Notes: a model not told the origin generated them from the letters alone. 64,000 nt of DNA from JBBDYH01 sp040901795 (GCA_040901795.1 JBBDYH010000136.1:1-64000); one strand, 5' to 3'; counted from the first letter of the stretch, positions 42,972 through 51,855 are shown. Numbers and translations: made by a program.

Positions 42972-44870
42972 ATGCGTCATTCTCTGCTCCTGGCTCTCTT
43001 CGTGTGCCTTGTCGGCTATGGCTCGTGGGACCCGACTGCCCGCGGGGCGGACCCGACGGCCGCAGCGGCCGACGAAAAGTCCGATGACAAGCAGGATTCG
43101 CCGCAACAGCCCGAAGTAAAGCAGGCGGTCGCTGAATCGAAGCCAGCGGAGCCGGTAAAAGAGGAAAAGAAAGCGAGCAACGTCCAGACCCTCGCGCTCT
43201 TCGCTCTCGACAGCAATCTACCCGAAGGTCCTGGCCAAGGCGGCTTCCTCGGCGACCTTGCTCCTGGCCTGCACAAGATGATCGAGCGCATCGATCGCGC
43301 CGCCAAAGACGAGAAGATCGGCGGCATCGTCCTGCGGTTGCAGAACCCGGCGCTGGGCAGCGGCAAGGTCGGCGAGCTCCGCGCCGCCATCGCGCGGGCC
43401 CGCAAAGCCGGTAAGAAGGTGTATGCACTCGTCGACGACATTACCAATGGCGACTACCTGCTGGCCGCCGCCTGCGACGAGATCATCATGCCCCCCTCCG
43501 GCTCGGTGACCATCAGCGGCGTGCGCGCCGAGGTCACGTTCTACAAGGACCTGCTCGACAAAATCGGTGTGCAGGCCGACATGCTGCAAATCGGCGACTT
43601 CAAAGGGGCCGCCGAACCGGTCACGCGGAGCGAGATGAGCCCCGAGTTCCGCAAGCAATTCGAATCAGTGATCGACGATCTCTACAACCAGATGGTCGAC
43701 ACAATCGCCGCCGAGCGCAAGCTCGATCGCGGCCGCGTCAAGGACCTGCTCGATCTGGGTCTGTTCACCGCCGCCGCGGCGAAAGAGGCGGGCCTCATCG
43801 ATCGCGTGGCGTATGAAGATGAGTTCCGCGCCTCGCTCAAGGATCAGGCCAAAGCCGACGAGATCAAGCTCGCCGACGACTACGGCAAGCAAAAGATGGA
43901 CGTCGACTTCTCCGGCTTCGGCGGCATGATGAAGCTCATGGAGATGATCTCGGGCGGCGGCGAAACGAAGAAAACCAGCAAAGGCAAGAAAATCGCCATC
44001 GTCTACGCGGTAGGGATGATCATGCCCGGCGAAAGTGCCAGCGGACTGTTCGAGGCCACGCTCGGCGGCGAGACGCTCGTCAAGGCCCTCCGCAAAGCGG
44101 AAGAAGACGAGAACGTGGCCGCCATCGTCCTCCGCGTCAACAGCCCCGGCGGTTCGGCGCTGGCCAGCGATCTGGTCTGGCGCGAAGTCACGCGGATCAA
44201 GAAGCCGATCGTCGCCAGCATGGGCGACATGGCGGCCAGCGGCGGCTACTACATCTCGATGGGCGCCGACAAGATCCTGGTCGAACCGCGCACCCTGACC
44301 GGCTCGATCGGCGTGGTCGGCGGCAAAATGGCGTTGGCGGGTTTGTTTAACAAGCTCGGCATTAAAACCGAGGTCATCAGCCGCGGCAAGAACAGCGGCT
44401 GGGAGTCGATGGACCAGCCCTTCTCGGCCACCGAGCGAGAAGCCTGGCTGTCGATTATGAAGGACATCTACCAGCAATTCACCACCAAGGCCGCGGCAGG
44501 CCGCAAGATGGAGGTTGCCGAGCTCGAAGCACTGGCGCAGGGTCGCATCTATACCGGCCGGCAGGCCGTGGCCAACAAGCTCGCCGACCAGCTCGGCACG
44601 CTGGACGACGCCGTGGCCGAAGCCAAGAAGCTCGCCGGCCTTGGCGAGAGCGAAGCGGTCGAGCGGCTGATCTTGCCTGAGCCCAAGAGCTTCTTTGAGG
44701 AGTTGCTGATGGGCCCATCGCTGGAAGCCAGCGCTGTCCGCACGGTCCAGCGCGAGCTGCAAGCGACGATGCCGGGCTTGCTCGACGTCCTCGACGACGC
44801 CGCGCGCTTGCCGCGCCTATTCCGCGAGCCGGCCGTTACGGTGATGCCCTTCCGCCTGCGAATCCGGTAG
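42972..44870 (+). CDS. sppA: S49 signal peptide peptidase, long (67K-type) form
   Basis: This 632-residue protein starts with a signal peptide (MRHSLLLALFVCLVGYGS); the ATG at 42972 follows AAGGA by 8 nt. After an acidic linker there are two S49 domains. The first (about residues 80-300) carries the general-base region KKVYALVDDITNGDYLLAAACDE. The second (about 335-560) carries the nucleophile in GDMAASGGYYISMGADKI and the RTLTGSIGVVGG motif. In 67K-type SppA the Lys comes from the N-domain and the Ser from the C-domain; both are present. It degrades cleaved signal peptides at the membrane. It follows the cyclase-fold pair closely. A second, short S49 gene is at 47601. Confidence 0.9.
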   Translation: MRHSLLLALFVCLVGYGSWDPTARGADPTAAAADEKSDDKQDSPQQPEVKQAVAESKPAEPVKEEKKASNVQTLALFALDSNLPEGPGQGGFLGDLAPGLHKMIERIDRAAKDEKIGGIVLRLQNPALGSGKVGELRAAIARARKAGKKVYALVDDITNGDYLLAAACDEIIMPPSGSVTISGVRAEVTFYKDLLDKIGVQADMLQIGDFKGAAEPVTRSEMSPEFRKQFESVIDDLYNQMVDTIAAERKLDRGRVKDLLDLGLFTAAAAKEAGLIDRVAYEDEFRASLKDQAKADEIKLADDYGKQKMDVDFSGFGGMMKLMEMISGGGETKKTSKGKKIAIVYAVGMIMPGESASGLFEATLGGETLVKALRKAEEDENVAAIVLRVNSPGGSALASDLVWREVTRIKKPIVASMGDMAASGGYYISMGADKILVEPRTLTGSIGVVGGKMALAGLFNKLGIKTEVISRGKNSGWESMDQPFSATEREAWLSIMKDIYQQFTTKAAAGRKMEVAELEALAQGRIYTGRQAVANKLADQLGTLDDAVAEAKKLAGLGESEAVERLILPEPKSFFEELLMGPSLEASAVRTVQRELQATMPGLLDVLDDAARLPRLFREPAVTVMPFRLRIR

Positions 44871-44889
44871 CAGGCGCTGTAGCAGATTG

Positions 44890-45026
44890 GTAGGGTGGGA
44901 CGAGCAAGCCCCTGCAATGGTGGGCCAGCGCTCGCTGACAATGTTGCACAGAAAACTAACTGTACCTCCGCGTTTGTTGGCTTGCGAAGGCCCACCATAA
45001 GGTTGCGCGAGCTTGTCCCACCCTAC
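44890..45026. repeat. Nested inverted repeat (TAGGGTGGGAC family)
   Basis: An outer 12-bp perfect pair (GTAGGGTGGGAC at 44890-44901 and GTCCCACCCTAC at 45015-45026) encloses an inner 10-bp pair (ATGGTGGGCC at 44917-44926 and GGCCCACCAT at 44989-44998). It fills the gap after sppA and reaches within 11 bp of the preferred next start. No transposase is encoded. Confidence 0.8.
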
Positions 45027-45036
45027 ATCGCCCGCC

Positions 45037-46383
45037 GTGGACTCCATCCGCCTCAAGTACCGAACGTACGGAAAAGGCCTGCCGCCGCGCCCCATCCGGT
45101 TGGACATTCCCGGTTGGGCCGGCGATGCGTCGAAGATGGAAAACGGCTCGGTCCCGCAGCCTTGGCACTGCAACCCGTTCGTCGAAGCTTCAACGTATGG
45201 CTTGGAGTTGATCTACCCCTACGACACCGAGTGCCACGTGATCAACGAAGGTGGCCACGTCCGCATCGAGTGGGATTTCGCTCGCGAAGTCGACGCGGGC
45301 ATTACCGGCGGCGAGTTCGTGCAATTCGCCCCGAACCACTATGGCTTCAACACGTCGCTCGACATGCAAGCGCCGGCTGGCCACGTGCTGCGTCTGGAGC
45401 CTCACCCGCGTTACTTCACCGACCGCAGCGGCACGGTTCCCTGTCCGATCATCGGCCACTTGCAGACCGAATGGTGGCCTAAGCTGTTTTTCGTCGCCTT
45501 CAAGGCGCCGCTGGCAGGCCAGCGCCACATCTTCCGCCAGGGTGAAGCCTACGCGCAGCTTATCGTGGTGCCGAGTCGTGCATCCTACAACGTCGAGGCC
45601 ATGACTCCGCAAGAAGCGGACGATCGCCTCGCGCTGGAGTCGAGCCTGGCCGGTGCCAAGGACTACATCGCCGAACACACCTGGCACGACCACCGCGGTC
45701 AAACGTTCAATAACCAGTACAAAGTGCTGACGCGGGTCTTCCATACCTCCGGCGCGGAAGGTGTCCGCCGCGCAATCCGCGAAGGCATGCGCGATATGGC
45801 CGCCTTGCTCCCGGCGGATGCTACCCCGGAGCAGGCGCTCGCCACCGCGCGTGAATTCCAGCAGACGGGCCGCTACGCCGAGGCGCGGGCGATTTGTTAT
45901 CAGATTCTCGAAGGCGACCCCAGTCACGGCGAAGCGCTCCACTTTCTGGCCGAAAGCGCCATGCACGCCAACCGGCCGATGCTGGCCGTCGAATGCCTCC
46001 AACAGGCCGTCGCCGCGCATCCAAACTCGGTGCGCTATTGGAACGACCTTGGGATGGCCTGGTTGGCCGCCGGGCGTGCGCCAGATGCGCTGCAAGCCAT
46101 CGGCCGCGCCGTGCAGTTGCAACCTGGCAGACCGGATGTAGTGGCGAACCTGGCTCAGGCCCTTTTAGCCGCGGGCCGTAGAAACGAGGCGCTTTCTACC
46201 ATTCAGCAGGCGCTGGCAATCGCGCCCGCCGAGGCGCTGATCTGCTATCGCGCCGGCATCATTCACGAGCGACTTGGACGGCCTGACGAGGCGAAGCGAC
46301 TCTACAACCAGGCCCTCGCCTCTCAACCTGACTTCGCCGCCGCCCGGCAACGCCTCGAAGCCCTCAGCCGCGGATCGTCGTAG
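45037..46383 (+). CDS. DUF6065-like domain protein with C-terminal TPRs
   Basis: This 448-residue protein begins (GTG) MDSIRLKYRTYGKGLPPRP. The frame extends back to a TTG at 45013, but that lies inside the palindromic repeat, so GTG 45037 is preferred. About residues 10-200 resemble DUF6065 (WHCNPFVEASTYGLELIYPY, FVQFAPNHYGFNTSLDM, EWWPKLFFVAFKAP). About 265-445 are at least five TPR units (ALATAREFQQTGRYAEARAI, DLGMAWLAAGRAPDALQAIG, ERLGRPDEAKRLYNQALAS). Cytoplasmic, with no signal peptide. TPRs mediate protein contacts; the DUF role is unknown. The DUF assignment is from memory of the pattern. Confidence 0.65.
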   Translation: MDSIRLKYRTYGKGLPPRPIRLDIPGWAGDASKMENGSVPQPWHCNPFVEASTYGLELIYPYDTECHVINEGGHVRIEWDFAREVDAGITGGEFVQFAPNHYGFNTSLDMQAPAGHVLRLEPHPRYFTDRSGTVPCPIIGHLQTEWWPKLFFVAFKAPLAGQRHIFRQGEAYAQLIVVPSRASYNVEAMTPQEADDRLALESSLAGAKDYIAEHTWHDHRGQTFNNQYKVLTRVFHTSGAEGVRRAIREGMRDMAALLPADATPEQALATAREFQQTGRYAEARAICYQILEGDPSHGEALHFLAESAMHANRPMLAVECLQQAVAAHPNSVRYWNDLGMAWLAAGRAPDALQAIGRAVQLQPGRPDVVANLAQALLAAGRRNEALSTIQQALAIAPAEALICYRAGIIHERLGRPDEAKRLYNQALASQPDFAAARQRLEALSRGSS

Positions 46384-46461
46384 GCGCACTTCCGGGTGCC
46401 GTCCGCACACGCAGTGTGCGTCCCGCATTGCTGAACCCTGAACCCCGAACCCCGAACCCTT

Positions 46462-47205
46462 CTACAACAGACTCTCCAACAACAGCCGAATCTTCCGCAT
46501 CTCGCCGTGGTGATCGACCTCAGGCAGCGGCTGCATGTGGACCGAGAGCGCCCGGTGGTAATGGACCATGCTAAGCTGCGTGATCAACTTGCCGTATTCC
46601 ACCTCTCCCTGGCCGACGCGGACCTGTAGCTTGTCCTTCTTGGTGTCGCGCAGGTGCGTATGGACCACGTGCTTGATGAGCTGATCGTAGCTTCCCCGGT
46701 GCGGGCCGCAGATGTAATGGCTCGGGTCGAGCGTGATCCCCAGCCCCTTCACATTGTTGCACAGCGCGATCACCGTGTCCGGATTCTCGGTGAGCTTGCC
46801 GACTTCGGTGATCAGGCCCACCAGGATCCCATCCACGGCCGCAATCTCGACCAGCTCGCGCAGCCGCTCGATCTCGGCGTTGAACGGCGTCCCCAGTTCA
46901 GCGGCGGGTACGGCGATCGCCACCACCTTAGTCGCCTTCGCCAGCTTGCAGCAGGCGGCAAACTGTTTGAAATAGTCCGGCCCCTCCGGCATGTCCACCG
47001 TGTACGCGGCGGGCGTCAGTCGGTGGGTGTCGCGGCAGAGCTTGATCGACCGGTCCAGGTCGGCCAGCACCTGCGAAGGCCGAAGCTGCTTACCGGATTC
47101 GATCAGCGCAAACTCGACGCTCGTATATTCCAGATCAATCAGCCGATCGAGCGCCTCGGTGAGCGGCAGATCGGCGAAACACTCCGTTGATGCAGAAACA
47201 AACAC
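46462..47205 (-). CDS. Sugar phosphate isomerase/epimerase-like TIM barrel
   Basis: This 247-residue protein starts MFVSASTECFADLPLTEALD. It fits the AP_endonuc_2/xylose-isomerase-like family: LIDLEYTSVEFALIESG, TKVVAIAVPAAELGTPFNAEIERLREL, GITLDPSHYICGP (metal-ligand Asp-x-x-His) and KHVVHTHLRDTKKD (His-x-His-x-x-Asp). These are metal-binding positions of the barrel. Substrate unknown; a sugar or inositol derivative is usual. It stands alone on the minus strand and converges with the TPR gene. Confidence 0.85.
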   Translation of the reverse strand: MFVSASTECFADLPLTEALDRLIDLEYTSVEFALIESGKQLRPSQVLADLDRSIKLCRDTHRLTPAAYTVDMPEGPDYFKQFAACCKLAKATKVVAIAVPAAELGTPFNAEIERLRELVEIAAVDGILVGLITEVGKLTENPDTVIALCNNVKGLGITLDPSHYICGPHRGSYDQLIKHVVHTHLRDTKKDKLQVRVGQGEVEYGKLITQLSMVHYHRALSVHMQPLPEVDHHGEMRKIRLLLESLL

Positions 47206-47600
47206 AGTGGTCGGTGGTCAGGGGTCAGGGGTCAGTAATGTAGCCATCACTCTCCGCGTGATGATGCATCCTCTCGCGGCTTCGACGTGGGCTCAGCCGA
47301 ACGGAGCGAGCGGGCTACATAACGCAGCAATCGCCGTAGCTTAACGCCTGTTGGCGTGCCAACGCAACGCCAATGGCGGCGTGCCTTTCCGCCATCCGCT
47401 AGCACGCTTCCGGCCGCGTTGATGATCCCTTCAATTGGCATACAATTCACCGCGCCACTTCTCGTTCCAAGGCTCCGCCTGGGAACGCACTGCCCGTGAG
47501 GTTCCGCCTCACAACCACCGACGACTGAACACTGACCCCCATCTCCCCATCTCCCTGCGTATCCCCCCAATCTCCTGACCACATACTCCGGAGTCCCGCC
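47206..47600. other. Intergenic repeat cluster
   Basis: No gene. It holds tandem TCAGGGG units (about 47218-47235), a double-hairpin REP relative at 47240-47318 (CATCAC...GTGATG then CCTCTCGCGG), and a hairpin REP at 47461-47512 (CTCGTTCC...GGGAACG plus GTGAGGTTCCGCCTCAC), then CATCTCC repeats. CGGAG precedes the next start. Confidence 0.65.
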
Positions 47601-48731
47601 ATGTCTTCAGTCCCCACCAATCCAACTCCCACTCCCAATCCGGCGGTCCCGCCGGTCCCCCCCGCTCCGTCGCGCCGCGAGCCGCCAATGCGCATCATCC
47701 TCGAGCACAGCGGCGTGTTCGGCAGGTTCGGCACGCGCTTCGCCTGGATTCTGGTCATCATCCTGTTCCTCGTCGTGATCTCCTTGTACGCCGCGTACCG
47801 GAGCTACCTGAGCCCCAATCCACAGATCAACGAGAAGTTCTATGCGCTCAACCCATTGGGCGCCGACAAAGTCGCGATCATCGCCGTCGAAGGGACGATC
47901 ATGCACACCGACGGGTTTGCCAAGTGGCAGATCGACCAGGTCCGCAACGACCCCAGCGTCAAGGCGGTCGTCCTCCGCGTCGATTCCCCCGGCGGCACGA
48001 TCACCGGCAGCAATTATCTCTACCATCACCTCCTCAAGCTGCAGCGCGACAAAGAACAACAAGGCGATACGTTTCCCCTCGTCGTCAGCATGGGCGGCCT
48101 CGCCGCCAGCGGCGGCTATTACATTTCCATGGCGGTCGGCAGCACGCCCGACACGATCTTCGCCGAGCCGACCACCTGGACCGGCTCGATCGGCGTCGTG
48201 ATCCCGCACTACGATTTCACCGCGCTCTTGAAAAACTGGAACATCCAAGACGACTCGATCGCCAGCCACCCGCTCAAGCTGATGGGCAGCTTCACGCGCG
48301 ACCCACCCGAGGAATACGCCGCCAAAGAACAACAGATCTTGGAGCAGTTGGTCGCAGAATCCTTCGAGGATTTCAAGGACATTGTCAAAACCGGGCGTCC
48401 GTCGCTGTCAAACGATCCAGAGCGGCTAAAAGAAGTCACCACCGGGCAGATCTTCACCGCCAAGCAAGCTCACAAGCTAGGCCTCGTCGACAAACTCGGC
48501 TTTGTCGAGGATGCGGTCGATCGCGCGATCGAACTGGCCAAGCTCGACCGCGACGATGTCCGCGTCGTCAAGTACACGCGTCCCACGGGGCTGTTCGAAC
48601 AAGCGATTGGCCTGGCGGCGGGCAAGAGTCCTACCATCGATCTCGCCACCCTGCTCGACCTAACGGCCCCGCGCGCCTATTACCTCTGTACTTGGCTCCC
48701 GGCCGTAGCAGCCACGCCCACGGCAAATTGA
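47601..48731 (+). CDS. sppA: S49 signal peptide peptidase, short (36K-type) form
   Basis: This 376-residue protein has a Pro-rich cytoplasmic start, a membrane anchor (FAWILVIILFLVVISLYAAY, about residues 48-67) and one S49 domain. It contains VAIIAVEGTIMHTD, VVLRVDSPGGTITGSNYLY, SMGGLAASGGYYISMAVGS (nucleophile Ser) and TWTGSIGVVIPHYD, with LTGQIFTAKQA-like VTTGQIFTAKQAHKLGLVDKLG near the end. The general-base Lys of bacterial 36K SppA would lie in the C-terminal half; I cannot pin it. Likely a membrane protease for signal peptides. An architecture different from the 632-residue form at 42972. Confidence 0.88.
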   Translation: MSSVPTNPTPTPNPAVPPVPPAPSRREPPMRIILEHSGVFGRFGTRFAWILVIILFLVVISLYAAYRSYLSPNPQINEKFYALNPLGADKVAIIAVEGTIMHTDGFAKWQIDQVRNDPSVKAVVLRVDSPGGTITGSNYLYHHLLKLQRDKEQQGDTFPLVVSMGGLAASGGYYISMAVGSTPDTIFAEPTTWTGSIGVVIPHYDFTALLKNWNIQDDSIASHPLKLMGSFTRDPPEEYAAKEQQILEQLVAESFEDFKDIVKTGRPSLSNDPERLKEVTTGQIFTAKQAHKLGLVDKLGFVEDAVDRAIELAKLDRDDVRVVKYTRPTGLFEQAIGLAAGKSPTIDLATLLDLTAPRAYYLCTWLPAVAATPTAN

Positions 48732-48736
48732 CGCAG

Positions 48737-48819
48737 GTTGGAGTTCAAGCTTTAGCTTGCCGTTTTCCTCGTTCCCAGGCTCCGCCTGGGAACGCACTGC
48801 TGCGAGGCTCCGCCTCGCT
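48737..48819. repeat. Two adjacent REP-like elements
   Basis: GTTGGAGTTCAAGCTTTAGCTTG (48737 onward, family of 26417 and 49627) is followed by CGTTCCCAGG-CTCCG-CCTGGGAACG (a 10-bp perfect stem) and GCGAGGC-TCC-GCCTCGC. Up to the next start at 48930 there are tandem CGTCCTT units and no gene. Confidence 0.75.
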
Positions 48820-48929
48820 GAACCGACCAAAACGTCTTCCATCATTCATAAGCCCAACGTAGTACTTTATACTCCGTACCTCGTACGCCGTCTTCCCCCT
48901 TCGTCCTTCGTCCTTCGTCCTTAATCCCC

Positions 48930-49622
48930 ATGCCTCATCGCATCCTCCTCACGGGCGTCACGCGAGGCCTTGGCCACGCCTTGGCCGCCGAGTTCATCGA
49001 CCGCGGGCACACCGTCCTTGGCTGCGGCACGTCGCAAGCGTCGATCACATACCTTCGCCGCCGCTGGCCGGCGCCCCACCGCTTCGACGTCGTTGATGTC
49101 TCCGATGACGCCGCGGTCGCACGTTGGGCAGCCGAAGTACTTGCCGACCGGCCGCCGGACCTTTTGATCAACAATGCGGCGGTCATGAACACGCCCGCGC
49201 CGCTCTGGCAGGTGTCCGCCGACGAGTTCAACCGCCTGGTCGCAGTGAACATCAGCGGTGTAGCTAACGTCATTCGCCATTTCGTGCCCGCGATGGTCGA
49301 GCGTAAGAGCGGCGTCATCGTCAACCTCTCTTCCGGCTGGGGCCGCGCCGTCTCGCCCGAGGTTGCTCCCTACTGCGCATCGAAGTTCGCCATCGAGGGT
49401 CTCACCAAGGCCCTCGCCACGGAACTGCCGGAGGGTATGGCAGCGGTACCGCTCAACCCCGGCATCATCAACACCGACATGCTCCGCCAGGCCTGGTCCG
49501 ACGGCGCAAACGCGTATAGCTCGCCCGACTCGTGGGCCAAGCGCGCCGGCCCCTTCATCCTTGCCATCACCTCCAAAGACAACGGCCACTCTCTCACCGT
49601 CCCAAGCGCCCGCACGGAATAG
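48930..49622 (+). CDS. Short-chain dehydrogenase/reductase
   Basis: This 230-residue protein has the SDR pattern: the cofactor loop LLTGVTRGLGHALA (T-G-x-x-x-G-x-G), the DVVDVSDD stretch, LLINNAAV (N-N-A-A), VNISGVANVIRH, the catalytic Ser in IVNLSSGWG and Y-C-A-S-K in VAPYCASKFAIEG. All catalytic positions are present. A cytoplasmic NAD(P)-dependent oxidoreductase; the substrate cannot be told. It stands between two repeat clusters and is probably monocistronic. Confidence 0.9.
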   Translation: MPHRILLTGVTRGLGHALAAEFIDRGHTVLGCGTSQASITYLRRRWPAPHRFDVVDVSDDAAVARWAAEVLADRPPDLLINNAAVMNTPAPLWQVSADEFNRLVAVNISGVANVIRHFVPAMVERKSGVIVNLSSGWGRAVSPEVAPYCASKFAIEGLTKALATELPEGMAAVPLNPGIINTDMLRQAWSDGANAYSSPDSWAKRAGPFILAITSKDNGHSLTVPSARTE

Positions 49623-49626
49623 AGCA

Positions 49627-49680
49627 GTTGGAGTTCAAGCTTCAGCTTGCTCTCGTTCCCAGTCTCCGCCTGGGAACGCA
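49627..49680. repeat. REP-like pair after the SDR gene
   Basis: GTTGGAGTTCAAGCTTCAGCTTG, then CGTTCCCAGTCTCCGCCTGGGAACG, the same two families in the same order as at 48737-48819. Bases up to 49857 include tandem GAACCCC units (about 49818-49856) and no gene. Confidence 0.72.
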
Positions 49681-49857
49681 GCGTCTACCGCTCTGGGCGC
49701 GAACCGAATGATGACCACGGCTCCTCGCTGTCACAAAAAAAACAGCTTGACTACCTAGCCACACCAGGTATCATACCTAGCGTCCCCATGCTTCCTGACC
49801 CCCGACTCCTCTCCCCACTGCTGAACCCCGAACCCCGAACCCCGAACGCTGAACCCT

Positions 49858-50229
49858 ATGCCAACCAACCCCGACCTCCTCCGCGCCGCCCTCGAACCCG
49901 TCGTGCTCGAGGTCATCGCCACCGGCGCGACGTACGGCTACGAGATCGCCCGCGCGATTCAGCAGCACAGTGAGGGACAGCTTTGCGCGCAAGAAGGCAC
50001 GCTCTACCCCGCGCTGCACCGCCTGGAAAAACAAGGCCTTCTTAAGGCGCAGTGGAAAACGTCTCCCGAAGGCCGCCGCCGCAAGCACTACGCGCTCACC
50101 TCCGCCGGTCGCCGCCGCCTCGAAGCGCTCCGCGCCGAGTGGGCTTCCTTCAGCAAAACCATCGGCCGCATCCTCGGCACCGCGCACTACCTCGTTCCCA
50201 GGCTCCGCCTGGGAACGCACTGTCCCTGA
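49858..50229 (+). CDS. PadR family transcriptional regulator
   Basis: This 123-residue protein has the PadR winged helix: DLLRAALEPVVLEVIATGATYGYEIARAI, then EGTLYPALHRLEKQGLLKAQW and RRRKHYALTSAGRRRL. These bind promoter DNA and usually repress a nearby target. The C-terminus (about residues 110-123, YLVPRLRLGTHCP) is not PadR sequence; it is translated from a REP hairpin that runs into the end of the gene. It is followed by a membrane protein with a PadR-associated N-terminal segment. Confidence 0.9.
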   Translation: MPTNPDLLRAALEPVVLEVIATGATYGYEIARAIQQHSEGQLCAQEGTLYPALHRLEKQGLLKAQWKTSPEGRRRKHYALTSAGRRRLEALRAEWASFSKTIGRILGTAHYLVPRLRLGTHCP

Positions 50230-50242
50230 GGCTCTGCCTCGC
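50191..50242. repeat. REP hairpin overlapping the PadR 3' end
   Basis: CGTTCCCAGG-CTCCG-CCTGGGAACG followed by a weaker GAGGCTCTGCCTC hairpin. Same family as 47461, 48768 and 49652. It contributes the last 13 or so codons and the stop of the padR-like gene. Confidence 0.8.
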
Positions 50243-50366
50243 GATACCGAAAAGCCGTTCCAACTCCGTACGCCTGTACCCCGTACTCAGTACTTCCGTA
50301 CTCCACTACCGTCCTTCATCGTCCAGAGTTCACTGTTCTTCTTACTCGTCCTTCGTCCTTCGACGC

Positions 50367-51758
50367 ATGCCCGACCAGCCACCGCCCAATCCGCCGCACG
50401 ACCCCCCGCCGCTGGCCTCATCCACCACCGCCGATTCCCTCGCGCCTCAGACTCCATCCAACCTCGACGCCGACATCACCGACGAACTCACCGACCACCT
50501 CTCCCTCTCCGCCCGAGACCTCCAACTCGCCGGCCACGCGCCCGACGAAGCACACCAAATCGCACACCAAAAATTCGGCGACATCGCCACCATCCGCCGC
50601 CGCCTGTGGTGGATTCTAAAAGGAGACGTACTCATGCTCCGCGCAGCCTTAGCCGTTGTCCTGGTCGTCCTCGTCCTGGCCGTCGCCGCCCTCGGCATCG
50701 GCGGCTGGCAAATCAGCCAAACCATGAACAAGCTGCGCGAAACGCTTGCAGAAATCAGCGCTGCTCAAAAGGCGTCGCTCCCGCATTCGCGACAATCCGA
50801 CCGCGGCCTATCGATTCAAGGCCGACTTTACATCGGTGAACGTTCGAAGCCAGCAAGTTTCTCGGAAGTCCATCTCTACCATTTGCCTGACCTGAAGCTA
50901 GTTGAGCGGCTCAGCGCCGATCAAGACGGACGATTTGCAACTGCGCCGTTGCCGCCCGGTCAATACTTCGTGATTGCTCCTTTAGTAGGGGAATCGAATC
51001 CGATCGTCGCCCAGCGGGAACCGCTCGATCGCGCGGCGCTATTTGTCGCCCAAAGCGCGCCCATCAACGTTTATCCGTGGTCCGCTGGCACAAACGTTGA
51101 GATGGACCTGAAGATGTTTCCCACCGGCGAGCTGTCCTTCGAACTGACACGGAATGTGATGTTCAATATCACACCGAAAGCGGCCGACCAGAGCAAGCGC
51201 GGGGGGGTCGTGCGCTCGTTTGAAACGGTGTTGTTCCTCGTCATACCTAACGATGGAGCTCGACTGCCAGAACCGAACGTCTGGAAGTCGGACCTGAAGT
51301 GGCCCCTCATAGGCGCGTACAATTACATGCACACGGCTACGCAGGCATACCGTGCCGCCGACATAGAGCGACAGCGAATCCTCCTCGGCGAACCGACCGA
51401 CTTCGACCGCCTCCATGGGCCCCAAAATGCACCCATTTTTCAAGCTGGAACATACCAGGCAGGCGCGCATCTGCGGATTTTTGAGCTAACGGCCTATGGG
51501 GCTCCCAGCCGCGGAAAATCGCGGATGCCCGAACAAATCTTTGCCGAGTTGCCGGCCGATCAAAAAGTCACATTCGAAATGGTCGCTAATCGGCGCGCTC
51601 ACCTCCGAGTAACGCCCCCTGACGGCTTCGAAGAACAAGCGCGGGCCGCTTTAGACGAATCGTTCGAAGACGATGAGAAGTTACAGGCCCTCCTCGACCG
51701 GGTTTGGCCTGTCAAAGTGGAGTTCTTGGGTCAGCACGAAATTTCCCAACGGGATTAG
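50367..51758 (+). CDS. Membrane protein with permease-prefix-like N-terminus
   Basis: This 463-residue protein begins MPDQPPPNPPHDPPPLAS. About residues 30-80 (DADITDELTDHLSLSARDLQ, ALRIAHQKFGDI-like HQIAHQKFGDIATIRRRLW) resemble the helical prefix found before some FtsX-type permeases that pair with PadR regulators. One membrane span follows (LRAALAVVLVVLVLAVAALG, about 91-112). The rest (about 150-460) is outside and starts with a carboxypeptidase-regulatory-like fold (VHLYHLPDLKLVERLSADQDGRFATAPLPPGQY). The permease body itself is missing. It is probably a PadR-controlled cell-envelope protein; function unknown. Confidence 0.6.
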   Translation: MPDQPPPNPPHDPPPLASSTTADSLAPQTPSNLDADITDELTDHLSLSARDLQLAGHAPDEAHQIAHQKFGDIATIRRRLWWILKGDVLMLRAALAVVLVVLVLAVAALGIGGWQISQTMNKLRETLAEISAAQKASLPHSRQSDRGLSIQGRLYIGERSKPASFSEVHLYHLPDLKLVERLSADQDGRFATAPLPPGQYFVIAPLVGESNPIVAQREPLDRAALFVAQSAPINVYPWSAGTNVEMDLKMFPTGELSFELTRNVMFNITPKAADQSKRGGVVRSFETVLFLVIPNDGARLPEPNVWKSDLKWPLIGAYNYMHTATQAYRAADIERQRILLGEPTDFDRLHGPQNAPIFQAGTYQAGAHLRIFELTAYGAPSRGKSRMPEQIFAELPADQKVTFEMVANRRAHLRVTPPDGFEEQARAALDESFEDDEKLQALLDRVWPVKVEFLGQHEISQRD

Positions 51759-51855
51759 TTCATTCGGATGAATTTGCGGCTCATGTCCTAATGGCGCGCA
51801 CGCGAAACAAAAAAACGAAAAACAATATTCTCACGTCAATGTTTCACCTCAAACA

